A stretch of 20,070 nucleotides of DNA from a virus. The position numbers and the translations under genes were made by a program. Below the pieces are notes generated by a model, which saw nothing but the letters and a program-made list of their open reading frames with translations, did not search any database and was not told where the DNA came from. Positions 14,131 through 19,824 of the stretch are shown in pieces (position 1 is the first letter of the stretch; each line of letters opens with the position of its first letter). The stretch covers positions 1-20,070 of IMG/VR virus record IMGVR_UViG_3300042868_006980; one strand, 5' to 3'.

Positions 14131-14633
14131 GCGCGCAGTTCATCATCTTTTTTAATTGCATCCATTTTGCGCTGTTGCGTTTCGCTATTTATGATGTATG
14201 GGTTTTCGCCATCGATATAAAAGAAGTACAAACCAGCTTCTAATAACAGGTCATCAATCTTAACGCTTTTAAGCCTGTACAGAATATCGTTTAGTTGGTC
14301 CTTAGACTTAGTGTGAAATTCTTTTAGCTTATCGCGTGTCATGTTTTGCCATGGCATTTCTTCAACCGTTTCTAACATCGAACTTAGCTTTTCAACTACT
14401 TCGGTTTTATGAATGCCAAAATCAATAGCGGTCATTGCTTCCTCAATTCTTTGCGCACGTTCACGCGTTAAGTTTGCCGGGTTTTTAAGAATGTAAAAGT
14501 TATTACCAGCGCGGTCTGTAAATACTCTTGTCAATTCTATGCGCTGCTTTGTAGTTTCGGGAATGTAGGTTTTAAGCCACTTCTGGTAATTACTTTCGTT
14601 TTGTTCGGCCCTGTTTTGTTTTCTAAAAATCAT
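14073..14633 (-). CDS. Tail assembly chaperone, short (gpG-like) form
   Basis: The frame-0 product has 186 residues, MIFRKQNRAEQNESNYQKWL at the start and SSALKN at the end. It is helical and charged, with an acidic segment LSSMLETVEEMPW and a helix-rich end (DELRAFFLNSIEQILKG). No named family is recognised from sequence alone. The call rests on the position immediately before the tape measure gene, the T9 slippery run near the 3-prime end, and the overlapping start-less ORF that follows, which together are the established layout for siphovirus and myovirus tail assembly chaperones. It is the first gene of the structural block and starts after the leader TTAAACACACATG, in a divergent intergenic region with candidate promoters. 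Confidence 0.75.
   Translation of the reverse strand: MIFRKQNRAEQNESNYQKWLKTYIPETTKQRIELTRVFTDRAGNNFYILKNPANLTRERAQRIEEAMTAIDFGIHKTEVVEKLSSMLETVEEMPWQNMTRDKLKEFHTKSKDQLNDILYRLKSVKIDDLLLEAGLYFFYIDGENPYIINSETQQRKMDAIKKDDELRAFFLNSIEQILKGSSALKN
14122..14130 (-). promoter_or_regulatory. Slippery T9 sequence for -1 programmed frameshifting
   Basis: The minus strand reads GCT TTT TTT TTG in frame 0, nine T in a row. T-TTT-TTT fits the X-XXY-YYZ heptamer rule, and a one-base backward slip leads into the open -1 frame. The in-frame stop of the short form is about 50 bases downstream. I see no clear pseudoknot but did not exclude one. Confidence 0.7.
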
Positions 14634-14678
14634 GTGTGTTTAATTTGGTTGTAAAGTTAGGGCAAAAAAAGATAAAAC

Positions 14679-14702
14679 ATTTTATAAAATTTTTATAAAA
14701 AT
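14679..14702. repeat. Two overlapping AT palindromes in the divergent promoter region
   Basis: ATTTTATAAAAT (14679-14690) is a perfect 12-base palindrome and ATTTTTATAAAAAT (14689-14702) a perfect 14-base one; they share two bases and their centres are 11 bases apart. The second ends one base before the -33 TTTG of the plus-strand promoter. Such a pair facing the same helix side is a reasonable operator for a dimeric regulator controlling both directions, although AT-rich DNA makes palindromes by chance more often. Confidence 0.45.
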
Positions 14703-14703
14703 A

Positions 14704-14734
14704 TTTGCAGTTTTAAAAAGAAGCTGTATCTTTG
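14704..14734 (+). promoter_or_regulatory. Bacteroidetes promoter of the sigma-factor island
   Basis: TTTG at 14704-14707 and TATCTTTG at 14727-14734 are separated by 19 bases, an exact match to the published -33/-7 consensus of the Bacteroidetes primary sigma factor. Transcription would start near 14740 and read the plus-strand genes that include the sigma factor. The host enzyme therefore probably transcribes the island. Confidence 0.75.
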
Positions 14735-14773
14735 AGCATCGATTTGATGAAACGCTTTAAAAAACTTCAAGAC

Positions 14774-14986
14774 ATGAGCAACGCAACTAAAAAAATTGAA
14801 ATCATTACAACTCAATTAAGAAATAAAAGTTTAGTATTAGCAAAAAATGATAAGCGTTATGGCATTTGTGCTTATAGTTATTGCAATCTTACTCAAGCTA
14901 ATAAAATGGTAGATAAGCTAAAACAACAAGGTGTTAAAGCTTTTGTTAGATGTGGTTATCCTTTTTATATCGGCTTAGAATCATAA
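14774..14986 (+). CDS. Small hypothetical protein, first gene of the plus-strand island
   Basis: I choose ATG at 14774 (MSNATKKIEIITTQLRN...), 70 residues. In-frame ATG at 14747 and TTG at 14732 exist, but 14732 lies in the -7 box, and the bases before 14774 (CTTTAAAAAACTTCAAGACATG) repeat those before the next gene, which marks this as the real start. The C-terminal half reads as strand, helix, strand (YGICAYSYCN, ANKMVDKLKQQGVKAFVRCG, YPFYIGLES), weakly like one half of a SPOR-type fold and thus like the protein encoded two genes later. I do not recognise a family. It may be an early or middle gene because of its promoter. Confidence 0.65.
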   Translation: MSNATKKIEIITTQLRNKSLVLAKNDKRYGICAYSYCNLTQANKMVDKLKQQGVKAFVRCGYPFYIGLES

Positions 14987-15052
14987 TTAACTAACCAAAC
15001 AGGGCGCAGCATCTTACACTGCATATTTTAAAAACTTTAAAAAACTAATGAC

Positions 15053-15223
15053 ATGACTATTCAAAATTTAAAAATTGGACAATACCTTAAAGATGATAAT
15101 TTAGTTTGTAAGGTAGTAGCTATTTATGCTGATAAATTTGAGGTACAGTATATTTCAGGTGCTTGTTTTACTTACAGACAAAAAGACTTAGATAATAAAA
15201 CTTTAGATACTTATATCGGTTAA
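15053..15223 (+). CDS. 56-residue hypothetical protein
   Basis: A short ORF, ATG 15053 to TAA 15223, encodes MTIQNLKIGQYLKDDNLVCK and a following AIYADKFEVQYISGACFTYR. The pattern reads as a small all-beta domain, reminiscent of short phage proteins that carry a KOW- or SH3-like barrel, but this is a guess. The gene fills the gap between two other island genes and its start has the same leader block (CTTTAAAAAACT, then GACATG) as the preceding gene, which argues that it is translated. Confidence 0.65.
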   Translation: MTIQNLKIGQYLKDDNLVCKVVAIYADKFEVQYISGACFTYRQKDLDNKTLDTYIG

Positions 15224-15241
15224 TTTTAACATCACAACACA

Positions 15242-15556
15242 ATGAAAACACTATTTTTTATTTTCGCGCTTTCATTTAGCGCAATGGCTCAACAGCAGGA
15301 TACTTTTTATTGCATTCAAATACTTAGCACGCGACACCCTGAATTTATACGCGCTGAACACTTAGCGATGTGTACGATTGAACAAGCTCAAGTAGAACAA
15401 ACAGATAGTCTATATCGGATTATGTTTGTTTATAACACACTTGAAGAAGCTGAAATAATGCTTACAACGTGGAAACGCGCGCACAAAGATGCTTTTATTT
15501 GCCGCCGTACATCTCAACAAGTTTTAAACTTTTATCAATTCTATACTTATGATTAG
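15242..15556 (+). CDS. Secreted SPOR-like small protein
   Basis: The 104-residue protein has a clean signal peptide (MKTLFFIFALSFSAMA, cleavage expected after A16 before QQQD). The mature part resembles a SPOR peptidoglycan-binding domain in its strand-helix-strand order: FYCIQILSTR at 22-31, a helix, then YRIMFVYNTLEEAEIMLTTW and AFICR at 84-88. SPOR domains bind denuded glycan strands in the periplasm. The end of the gene overlaps the sigma-factor gene by eight bases. A periplasmic protein encoded next to a phage sigma factor is unusual; a role in host envelope modification or superinfection exclusion is a guess. Confidence 0.7.
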   Translation: MKTLFFIFALSFSAMAQQQDTFYCIQILSTRHPEFIRAEHLAMCTIEQAQVEQTDSLYRIMFVYNTLEEAEIMLTTWKRAHKDAFICRRTSQQVLNFYQFYTYD

Positions 15557-16316
15557 GCACGTACATATTAAAGGAAATAACAAACGCGATAAAAAAGGTA
15601 TCCTGCAGCAGTTCTTAACCGAAGCGCAACAATACAAACCACTTACGCGAGAAGAAGAACGATTCGCGAATCGCGATACGCTAATAAAACACAATATGTT
15701 ATTTGCGGCATCGGTTGCGTTTCGTTACGATAACTCGCAATGTGATATAATGGATTTAGTAAGCGAAGCTATGATAGGTTTAATTAAAGCGGCTGATACA
15801 TTTAACCCGGCATTTGAAAATAAATTCATTAGTTACGCGCTGTTTCATATTCAGCGCTACATTAAAGAGTTTTTAGATACTAAGAAAAGTTTTGTTAGAT
15901 TACCGCACAAAATAAGTGAAATAAAATACAAAATTGGTAAACATGAAGAAACAGATAGTCAGCTATTGGCCGAAAAGCTAAACATACCTGAGCATCTAAT
16001 TGTATCAGCCCAAAGCATTACAGGATTTGTTAGCCTTGATGATTTAAATGAAGATGGTGATGCAATATATCAAGTTGCATCCGATGACCTAACAGATAAG
16101 CATATTTTAAAGCAAGAACTAAAAGAACTTTACAACGAAGTTACCGAATGTTTAACGGACCGCGAGTTGAAAATATTACAGCTTCGATATTTCGATAACT
16201 TTCCGCAAGATTTAAACCAAGTAGCCGAAAAAATGAATGTTTGCCGCGAACGTGTTAGGCAAATAGAAAAACAAGCATTTCATAAAATAAGAAACAAATA
16301 TGCAAACGGAATCTAA
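15549..16316 (+). CDS. Phage-encoded sigma-70 family RNA polymerase sigma factor
   Basis: The 255-residue protein has the full core of a group 2/3 sigma factor. A short 1.2-like segment (PLTREEE, 31-37) precedes region 2 (about 43-112, with NMLFAASVAFRY, DIMDLVSEAMIGLIKAADTF and YALFHIQRYIKEFL), region 3 (about 120-160, LAEKLNIPEHLIVSA) and region 4 (about 195-250, LTDRELKILQLRYFDNF, then the recognition helix VCRERVRQIEKQAF). All promoter-contact regions are present and undamaged. It should direct the host core polymerase to phage promoters, probably those of the late genes around it. The start overlaps the preceding gene by eight bases and the end overlaps the next by 17, so the three are translated as a unit. 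What sequence it reads is not known. Confidence 0.92.
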   Translation: MIRHVHIKGNNKRDKKGILQQFLTEAQQYKPLTREEERFANRDTLIKHNMLFAASVAFRYDNSQCDIMDLVSEAMIGLIKAADTFNPAFENKFISYALFHIQRYIKEFLDTKKSFVRLPHKISEIKYKIGKHEETDSQLLAEKLNIPEHLIVSAQSITGFVSLDDLNEDGDAIYQVASDDLTDKHILKQELKELYNEVTECLTDRELKILQLRYFDNFPQDLNQVAEKMNVCRERVRQIEKQAFHKIRNKYANGI

Positions 16317-16689
16317 ATGGGTTAGGGAACTTATTTTAAACGGGCAACCCGATGTTATTGAATTAGGCTTTATGCTAAATGATTCGTTAAACTGTTTTCC
16401 CTTAACGCGTAAGTTTTACAGAAAATATAAGCGCTTTAAATTTTGGCAGCAATCGCGGCATTATTCAGTATTAGAATCTGAATCGCGTTATTATTCGTGG
16501 GTTGCACTACTTAATAACGAACTTAAAACGCACCGTTGTTATTTTTGGTTAGACTTTCAAGAACCGAAGTTTAAAACGCCCTGGCAACAATGGCAAAAGC
16601 ATATTACAAACGGTTATAAAATGCCCTATCACGGTCCGCTGTTTCATTACCCTTCGCATCCTTATACGGCAATGTTCACAAATCGCTAA
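16300..16689 (+). CDS. Hypothetical aromatic-rich protein
   Basis: The 129-residue protein starts at ATG 16300 within the last codons of the sigma-factor gene, so it is translationally coupled. It is very rich in Trp, Tyr, Phe, His and Lys (KFYRKYKRFKFWQQSRHYSV, PWQQWQKHITNGYKMPYHG), with no signal peptide or membrane helix. The composition is that of a small basic nucleic-acid- or protein-binding protein, but no family is recognised. The arrangement next to a sigma factor makes an anti-sigma, co-regulator or DNA-binding role imaginable, without direct evidence. Confidence 0.7.
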   Translation: MQTESKWVRELILNGQPDVIELGFMLNDSLNCFPLTRKFYRKYKRFKFWQQSRHYSVLESESRYYSWVALLNNELKTHRCYFWLDFQEPKFKTPWQQWQKHITNGYKMPYHGPLFHYPSHPYTAMFTNR

Positions 16690-16690
16690 T

Positions 16691-16729
16691 GTTCATGTAA
16701 CGTGAACGCTAATACATCTTACCATTAGC
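16691..16729. terminator. Hairpins between convergent operons
   Basis: Two inverted repeats occupy the 47-base gap between the convergent island and packaging genes. GTTCATG-TAA-CGTGAAC (16691-16707) forms a seven-pair stem (one G-T pair) with a three-base loop. GCTAAT-N10-ATTAGC (16708-16729) follows directly. GCTAAT also precedes the first stem at 16685-16690, so the sequence is a small cluster. No poly-U tract follows either, so a bidirectional terminator is likely but not certain. Confidence 0.45.
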
Positions 16730-16736
16730 TAAGAAC

Positions 16737-17519
16737 TTATCGGCCCATACATTTACCTGTTCTACGTAAAAAGGCGAAACCATTTGCCCACAGTTGGCGC
16801 TGGAAACGCGGCATATAGCTAAAACCTTTAGACTTTATATCGAATAAACCGCCAATGTTAAAAGCTGCTTTGTTCCCAGTATGGTAACATTGAACACGGT
16901 GCGTATGGCCAAACATTACAGAGTGCTGTGTTTTATCTAAGTGCGCTTTTGCTGCATGAATAGAAGTATAAACGCCGTGGACTATATCTAAGTGTTTGCC
17001 TAATGTGAAATAATCGCTTTGCCAATCTGTTTTAACTTCCCATCCGCGCTCATGAAGATATAGCGCTTCAGTAGGGTTTATAAGTGCGCCGCCATATTTA
17101 GCGTTATCCTTTTCTTTGATATGCCTAAAGTATCGGTCTTCATGGTTGCCAAATAAGAAATATTTTTTAGCACCTTTGAATGCGCTGTTAATTTCATCTA
17201 TGCCCTGCAGCCCATCAATGTATTCATCTTGTAGTGTTAGGCCCGATAAGTTGGCTAAAGATTCGGCATTATATGAACCAAGGGTGTATAAATCTAAGTA
17301 ATCACCAGCTAATACAATGCCGTGTAAGTTAGTGCCTAATTCGCTTATTAGCCTTAGTAGTTTCTGCCATAGTATTTGATTGTGAAACGGCCTATGTACA
17401 TCTGAAATAACTAACCAGCGCTGTAATGTTTTGTGCTGATATCGTTTTTCATTTATTAGGTTTTTCCAATATTCTATTTCAGCATTAGAATGTACTTTAA
17501 TTTTGGGGCGGTAAATCAT
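16737..17519 (-). CDS. Calcineurin-like metallophosphoesterase
   Basis: The 260-residue protein contains every metal-binding motif of the family in order: DVHRPFH with D40 and H42, GDYLD at 72-76, GNHE at 124-127, a further His in VHGVY (H181) and GHTH at 204-207. It is therefore probably an active two-metal phosphoesterase acting in the cytoplasm; the substrate (nucleotides, phosphorylated proteins or DNA ends) cannot be told from sequence. It starts five bases after the large terminase stop, so it belongs to the packaging operon, and no packaging role for such an enzyme is well established. It converges with the plus-strand island. The N-terminal 35 residues are an extra helical, basic extension. 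Confidence 0.9.
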   Translation of the reverse strand: MIYRPKIKVHSNAEIEYWKNLINEKRYQHKTLQRWLVISDVHRPFHNQILWQKLLRLISELGTNLHGIVLAGDYLDLYTLGSYNAESLANLSGLTLQDEYIDGLQGIDEINSAFKGAKKYFLFGNHEDRYFRHIKEKDNAKYGGALINPTEALYLHERGWEVKTDWQSDYFTLGKHLDIVHGVYTSIHAAKAHLDKTQHSVMFGHTHRVQCYHTGNKAAFNIGGLFDIKSKGFSYMPRFQRQLWANGFAFLRRTGKCMGR

Positions 17520-17524
17520 GGGGA

Positions 17525-18976
17525 TTATAGTTTAATATCTTGACAAAACGTATTAAGCAAGTATCTAAGATTATCTAATAAATCCGCTTGCCTTTCTTCT
17601 CCTTTGCCTTTAATGATTCGGCGGCTGTTATCTGATTTGATACGTAAACAGTCCATACGCAAGCCTGGGCATTTATCTTCATATATTTGAAAATCTGGGC
17701 ACATGCTTATAATAGTATTTGTTTGAACGTAACTTTCAGCGTGTAACGGGTTTGCCTTAGGAACTACAAAGAAACGCGCGGGCAGTTGCAATTCTTCTTG
17801 TATAATTTCGTAGTATGTTTTAGATACGCGCTGCCTACCATCGGACCTATCACCGCTCGCATCACCTGTAATCAGTAGCGGAATAGTGCAGGGATAAATA
17901 GCCGTATCAGACCATCGGCCTATCTTTTTATTTGTTTCACTAAATATCCATTCCCTAAACGCCTGGCATGTATCGTAAATAGATGCTTCACCGCGTTCTT
18001 CACTACCTATCTTAAATTCTTTAATGATATGCACGCCGTACCGATAACGCGAACGTGCTGATAGGTCGGGCGGCAATACGGTTTTTTTCATCACCGCCGC
18101 GGTCATGGGTATTTTGTTAAAGTCAAAACTAACATAAATCTGTTCCGTTTCCCAGCTGATTTTTTTTGATTGCTGAAATACTTTTTGCTGAATGCTTTTG
18201 TCCTTTAGAACATAAACCCATGCTTCGCCTGAATAGTCAACAAAAACAGATTTGTATTCTTGTTCAAACGTTAGGCGGTCAAGGTCGCGGCTGGCATCGG
18301 CTACTTCAGCGGGGTCGATTGCAGGGTTATCGGTTGTTTCCATTCGAAACGTTATCCAACTTTCGCTTCCGTTTTCCGATTGAGGTAAATCAATATCGCC
18401 GTAACAGTTACGTTCCACGTTACCAGCAATAGCGCCATTTCTGCATAGTTCATACCAATAATTATCTTTTCCAGCAGCTGTACCAATGAAAAAAGCCTCA
18501 CCTTTGAAGTCAGTCAAGGTAGGGCGGGCAACTGTTTTCCAGTGGTATTCTAATATATGGCTCGGTATCTTTTGCGTTTCCTCGTAAATAACGCGGTGAT
18601 ATTTTCGCCCGCGCCCTTTATCTTTTCGCCCTTCATCGCCAATAGACCACACTTCTAAAACGCCGCCGTTTAAAAACTGCATTATCTTTGATGTTTCATC
18701 CTTATGCGATATGATGCCGCCTTCGTTACTTAGCTTATAAGTATCAACTATCTTTGCCCAGCTTTGCGCAAAGTCTTTGAAGTCATCTACAAATATACCT
18801 ACGAACTTACCTTCGAATACTGCAGGTGAAATTAACGGTAACGCAACCGATGTAATCAATTCAGTCTTACCAAATCGCCGCGCACACACTATACAATTAA
18901 AACGGCGCTTATTATTTAAAATGCGCTGTTGCCCTACGTGTGGCCTGTATAGTGTTATGTCTATATTTCGCGGCAC
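17525..18976 (-). CDS. terL: Terminase large subunit (DNA packaging ATPase and nuclease)
   Basis: At 483 residues this is a standard large terminase. It has a deviant Walker A (CARRFGKTE, 31-39), a Walker B region with RVIYEET at 128-134, where the usual D is replaced by E132 or the pair E132-E133 is used, and a coupling motif GTAAG at 165-169. The nuclease half shows D285 in VSFDFNK, D372 and D376 in TGDASGD, and an aspartate pair in QADLLDNLRY (D465, D468), matching the RNase H-like two-metal centre. It pumps DNA into the head and cuts it. The start is GTG at 18976, the first possible; it overlaps the TAG of the small subunit by one base, which implies coupling. The next Met is codon 100. 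Confidence 0.95.
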   Translation of the reverse strand: MPRNIDITLYRPHVGQQRILNNKRRFNCIVCARRFGKTELITSVALPLISPAVFEGKFVGIFVDDFKDFAQSWAKIVDTYKLSNEGGIISHKDETSKIMQFLNGGVLEVWSIGDEGRKDKGRGRKYHRVIYEETQKIPSHILEYHWKTVARPTLTDFKGEAFFIGTAAGKDNYWYELCRNGAIAGNVERNCYGDIDLPQSENGSESWITFRMETTDNPAIDPAEVADASRDLDRLTFEQEYKSVFVDYSGEAWVYVLKDKSIQQKVFQQSKKISWETEQIYVSFDFNKIPMTAAVMKKTVLPPDLSARSRYRYGVHIIKEFKIGSEERGEASIYDTCQAFREWIFSETNKKIGRWSDTAIYPCTIPLLITGDASGDRSDGRQRVSKTYYEIIQEELQLPARFFVVPKANPLHAESYVQTNTIISMCPDFQIYEDKCPGLRMDCLRIKSDNSRRIIKGKGEERQADLLDNLRYLLNTFCQDIKL

Positions 18977-19401
18977 TACTTATCAGGTGGGTACTGAATG
19001 TTTATGTTAATGTTTTTATCGTCTTGCGTTTCTGCTTTAGGTTCTATAATGCCATAGTTGTGACCTAAAAGTAACTTAGTCATTTGCGGATTTGACTTAC
19101 CATCTAAGCCGCGTTCTACCTTGTTTGTTAGTATTTTAGACTTTGCACGTGCGATTAAAACCGAAAAAGCATCGCGCGTTTGATAGTTCAAAAGCGTGTC
19201 TGCATCGCAATCTAAGAAATCAGCAAGACCGTAAACAGTATAAGGTATTGGGTCGGGCAAATCTATTACCTCATAATAGTCACGTGTTTTTACAACTTCT
19301 TTTTTAGTACGTGATTCACAGTAATCAAAATATGAATCTATTTTACTTTGCAATTCTTCAGGACTTTTAAACTTCATTGGGCGACCGCCTAAATCTTTCA
19401 T
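18976..19401 (-). CDS. terS: Terminase small subunit
   Basis: The 141-residue protein starts with GGRPMKFKSPEELQSKIDSY, the opening signature of the P22 gp3-like/Bacteroidetes small terminase group. A helix-turn-helix follows (about 54-74: YTVYGLADFLDCDADTLLNY), which is expected to bind the packaging-initiation site, then a helical multimerisation region (AKSKILTNKVERG) and an acidic, Asn-rich tail. It precedes and overlaps the large subunit, as usual. ATG at 19401 is supported by an A-rich leader (ACGAAAATATG), the style of the whole window. Small terminases often bind near their own gene, so the repeats upstream are a possible target. Confidence 0.9.
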   Translation of the reverse strand: MKDLGGRPMKFKSPEELQSKIDSYFDYCESRTKKEVVKTRDYYEVIDLPDPIPYTVYGLADFLDCDADTLLNYQTRDAFSVLIARAKSKILTNKVERGLDGKSNPQMTKLLLGHNYGIIEPKAETQDDKNININIQYPPDK

Positions 19402-19406
19402 ATTTT

Positions 19407-19496
19407 CGTTTTAAGAAACTTTTAATAAGTTTTGATATATATACACCACTTTAATATAAAAATGTCTTAAAATGCCGTTTAAATACGTTTTAAGAC
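19407..19496. repeat. Inverted repeat GTCTTAAAA/TTTTAAGAC with a third half-site
   Basis: GTCTTAAAA at 19464-19472 and TTTTAAGAC at 19488-19496 are perfect inverted arms of nine bases around a 15-base spacer. CGTTTTAAGA at 19407-19416 repeats 19486-19495, 79 bases away, close to the start of the small terminase. They may be regulator or terminase binding sites, or the stem may be an attenuator of the minus-strand transcript. The pattern is direct; the role is inferred. Confidence 0.55.
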
Positions 19497-19540
19497 TATA
19501 TCTATATATAAATTGATTTATTATTATTATTTATTATTAA

Positions 19541-19750
19541 GTGTAACATTAGTAACATAATTGTAACATGTAAAGTATTGATTATTATAGTATGTTACAC
19601 TTGTTTACAATGTTACACCTATTCACATATATATAATGAATTTTTTTTTAAATAAAATATATGCGCGTAAGTGCGTAACAATGTTAACAAACGTAACAAG
19701 CTATGTAAATCAGCATTTTATAAGTTACGTTTCAGTTACGTATGTTACAA
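19541..19750. repeat. Array of GTAACA/TGTTAC motifs (iteron- or operator-like)
   Basis: About ten GTAAC or GTTAC cores are packed in 210 bases in alternating groups: forward at 19543, 19552 and 19563; reverse at 19594 and 19612; forward at 19675 and 19693 with a palindromic GTTAAC between; reverse at 19724, 19735 and 19744. The best copies share nine bases (GTGTAACAT at 19541-19549, its complement at 19592-19600 and 19610-19618). Forward groups followed by inverted groups give two dyads. This looks like a binding platform for one protein: a replication-origin iteron set, a late-operon control region, or the packaging-initiation site. Nothing in the window identifies the binder. Confidence 0.65.
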
Positions 19751-19782
19751 TTTCAAATAAAAAACAGCTGAACTTTTTTGAA

Positions 19783-19799
19783 CAGCGGTTAAGCCGCTG
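19783..19799 (-). terminator. Hairpin at the end of the HNH-like gene
   Basis: CAGCGG-TTAAG-CCGCTG is a perfect six-pair stem with a five-base loop, 25 bases downstream of the HNH-like gene's stop on the minus strand. It is GC-rich within AT-rich DNA. After the stem the minus strand reads TTCAAAAAAGTTC and then CAGCTGTTTTTT, so a weak U-tract follows at a distance. A terminator is the likely meaning. Confidence 0.45.
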
Positions 19800-19824
19800 G
19801 CAATGCAAAAGTAAATGTTATTTT

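Larger units (their letters stand above)
19402..19824. other. Non-coding region upstream of the terminase operon
   Basis: No credible gene lies between the terminase start and the HNH-like gene; the possible plus-strand frame from 19636 to 19902 is AT-driven, overlaps the motif array and the coding strand of the HNH-like gene. The region is extremely AT-rich with two inverted-repeat sets, described separately, and no clear Bacteroidetes -33/-7 promoter for the terminase operon. Confidence 0.7.

Noticed and set aside
14732-14773. Starts TTG 14732 or ATG 14747 for the first island gene
   Set aside because: TTG is in the -7 box; the leader repeated before the next gene points to ATG 14774. ATG 14747 remains possible.
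14987-15052. GCAG/CTGC inverted repeat between two island genes as a terminator
   Set aside because: Only four pairs, no U-tract, and the genes on both sides appear to form one operon.
18166-18432. Plus-strand ORF opposite the large terminase
   Set aside because: Antisense to conserved terminase sequence and without support.
18690-18700. Plus-strand TATCTTTG within the large terminase gene
   Set aside because: Antisense, no -33 element and no gene downstream; a chance match in AT-rich DNA.
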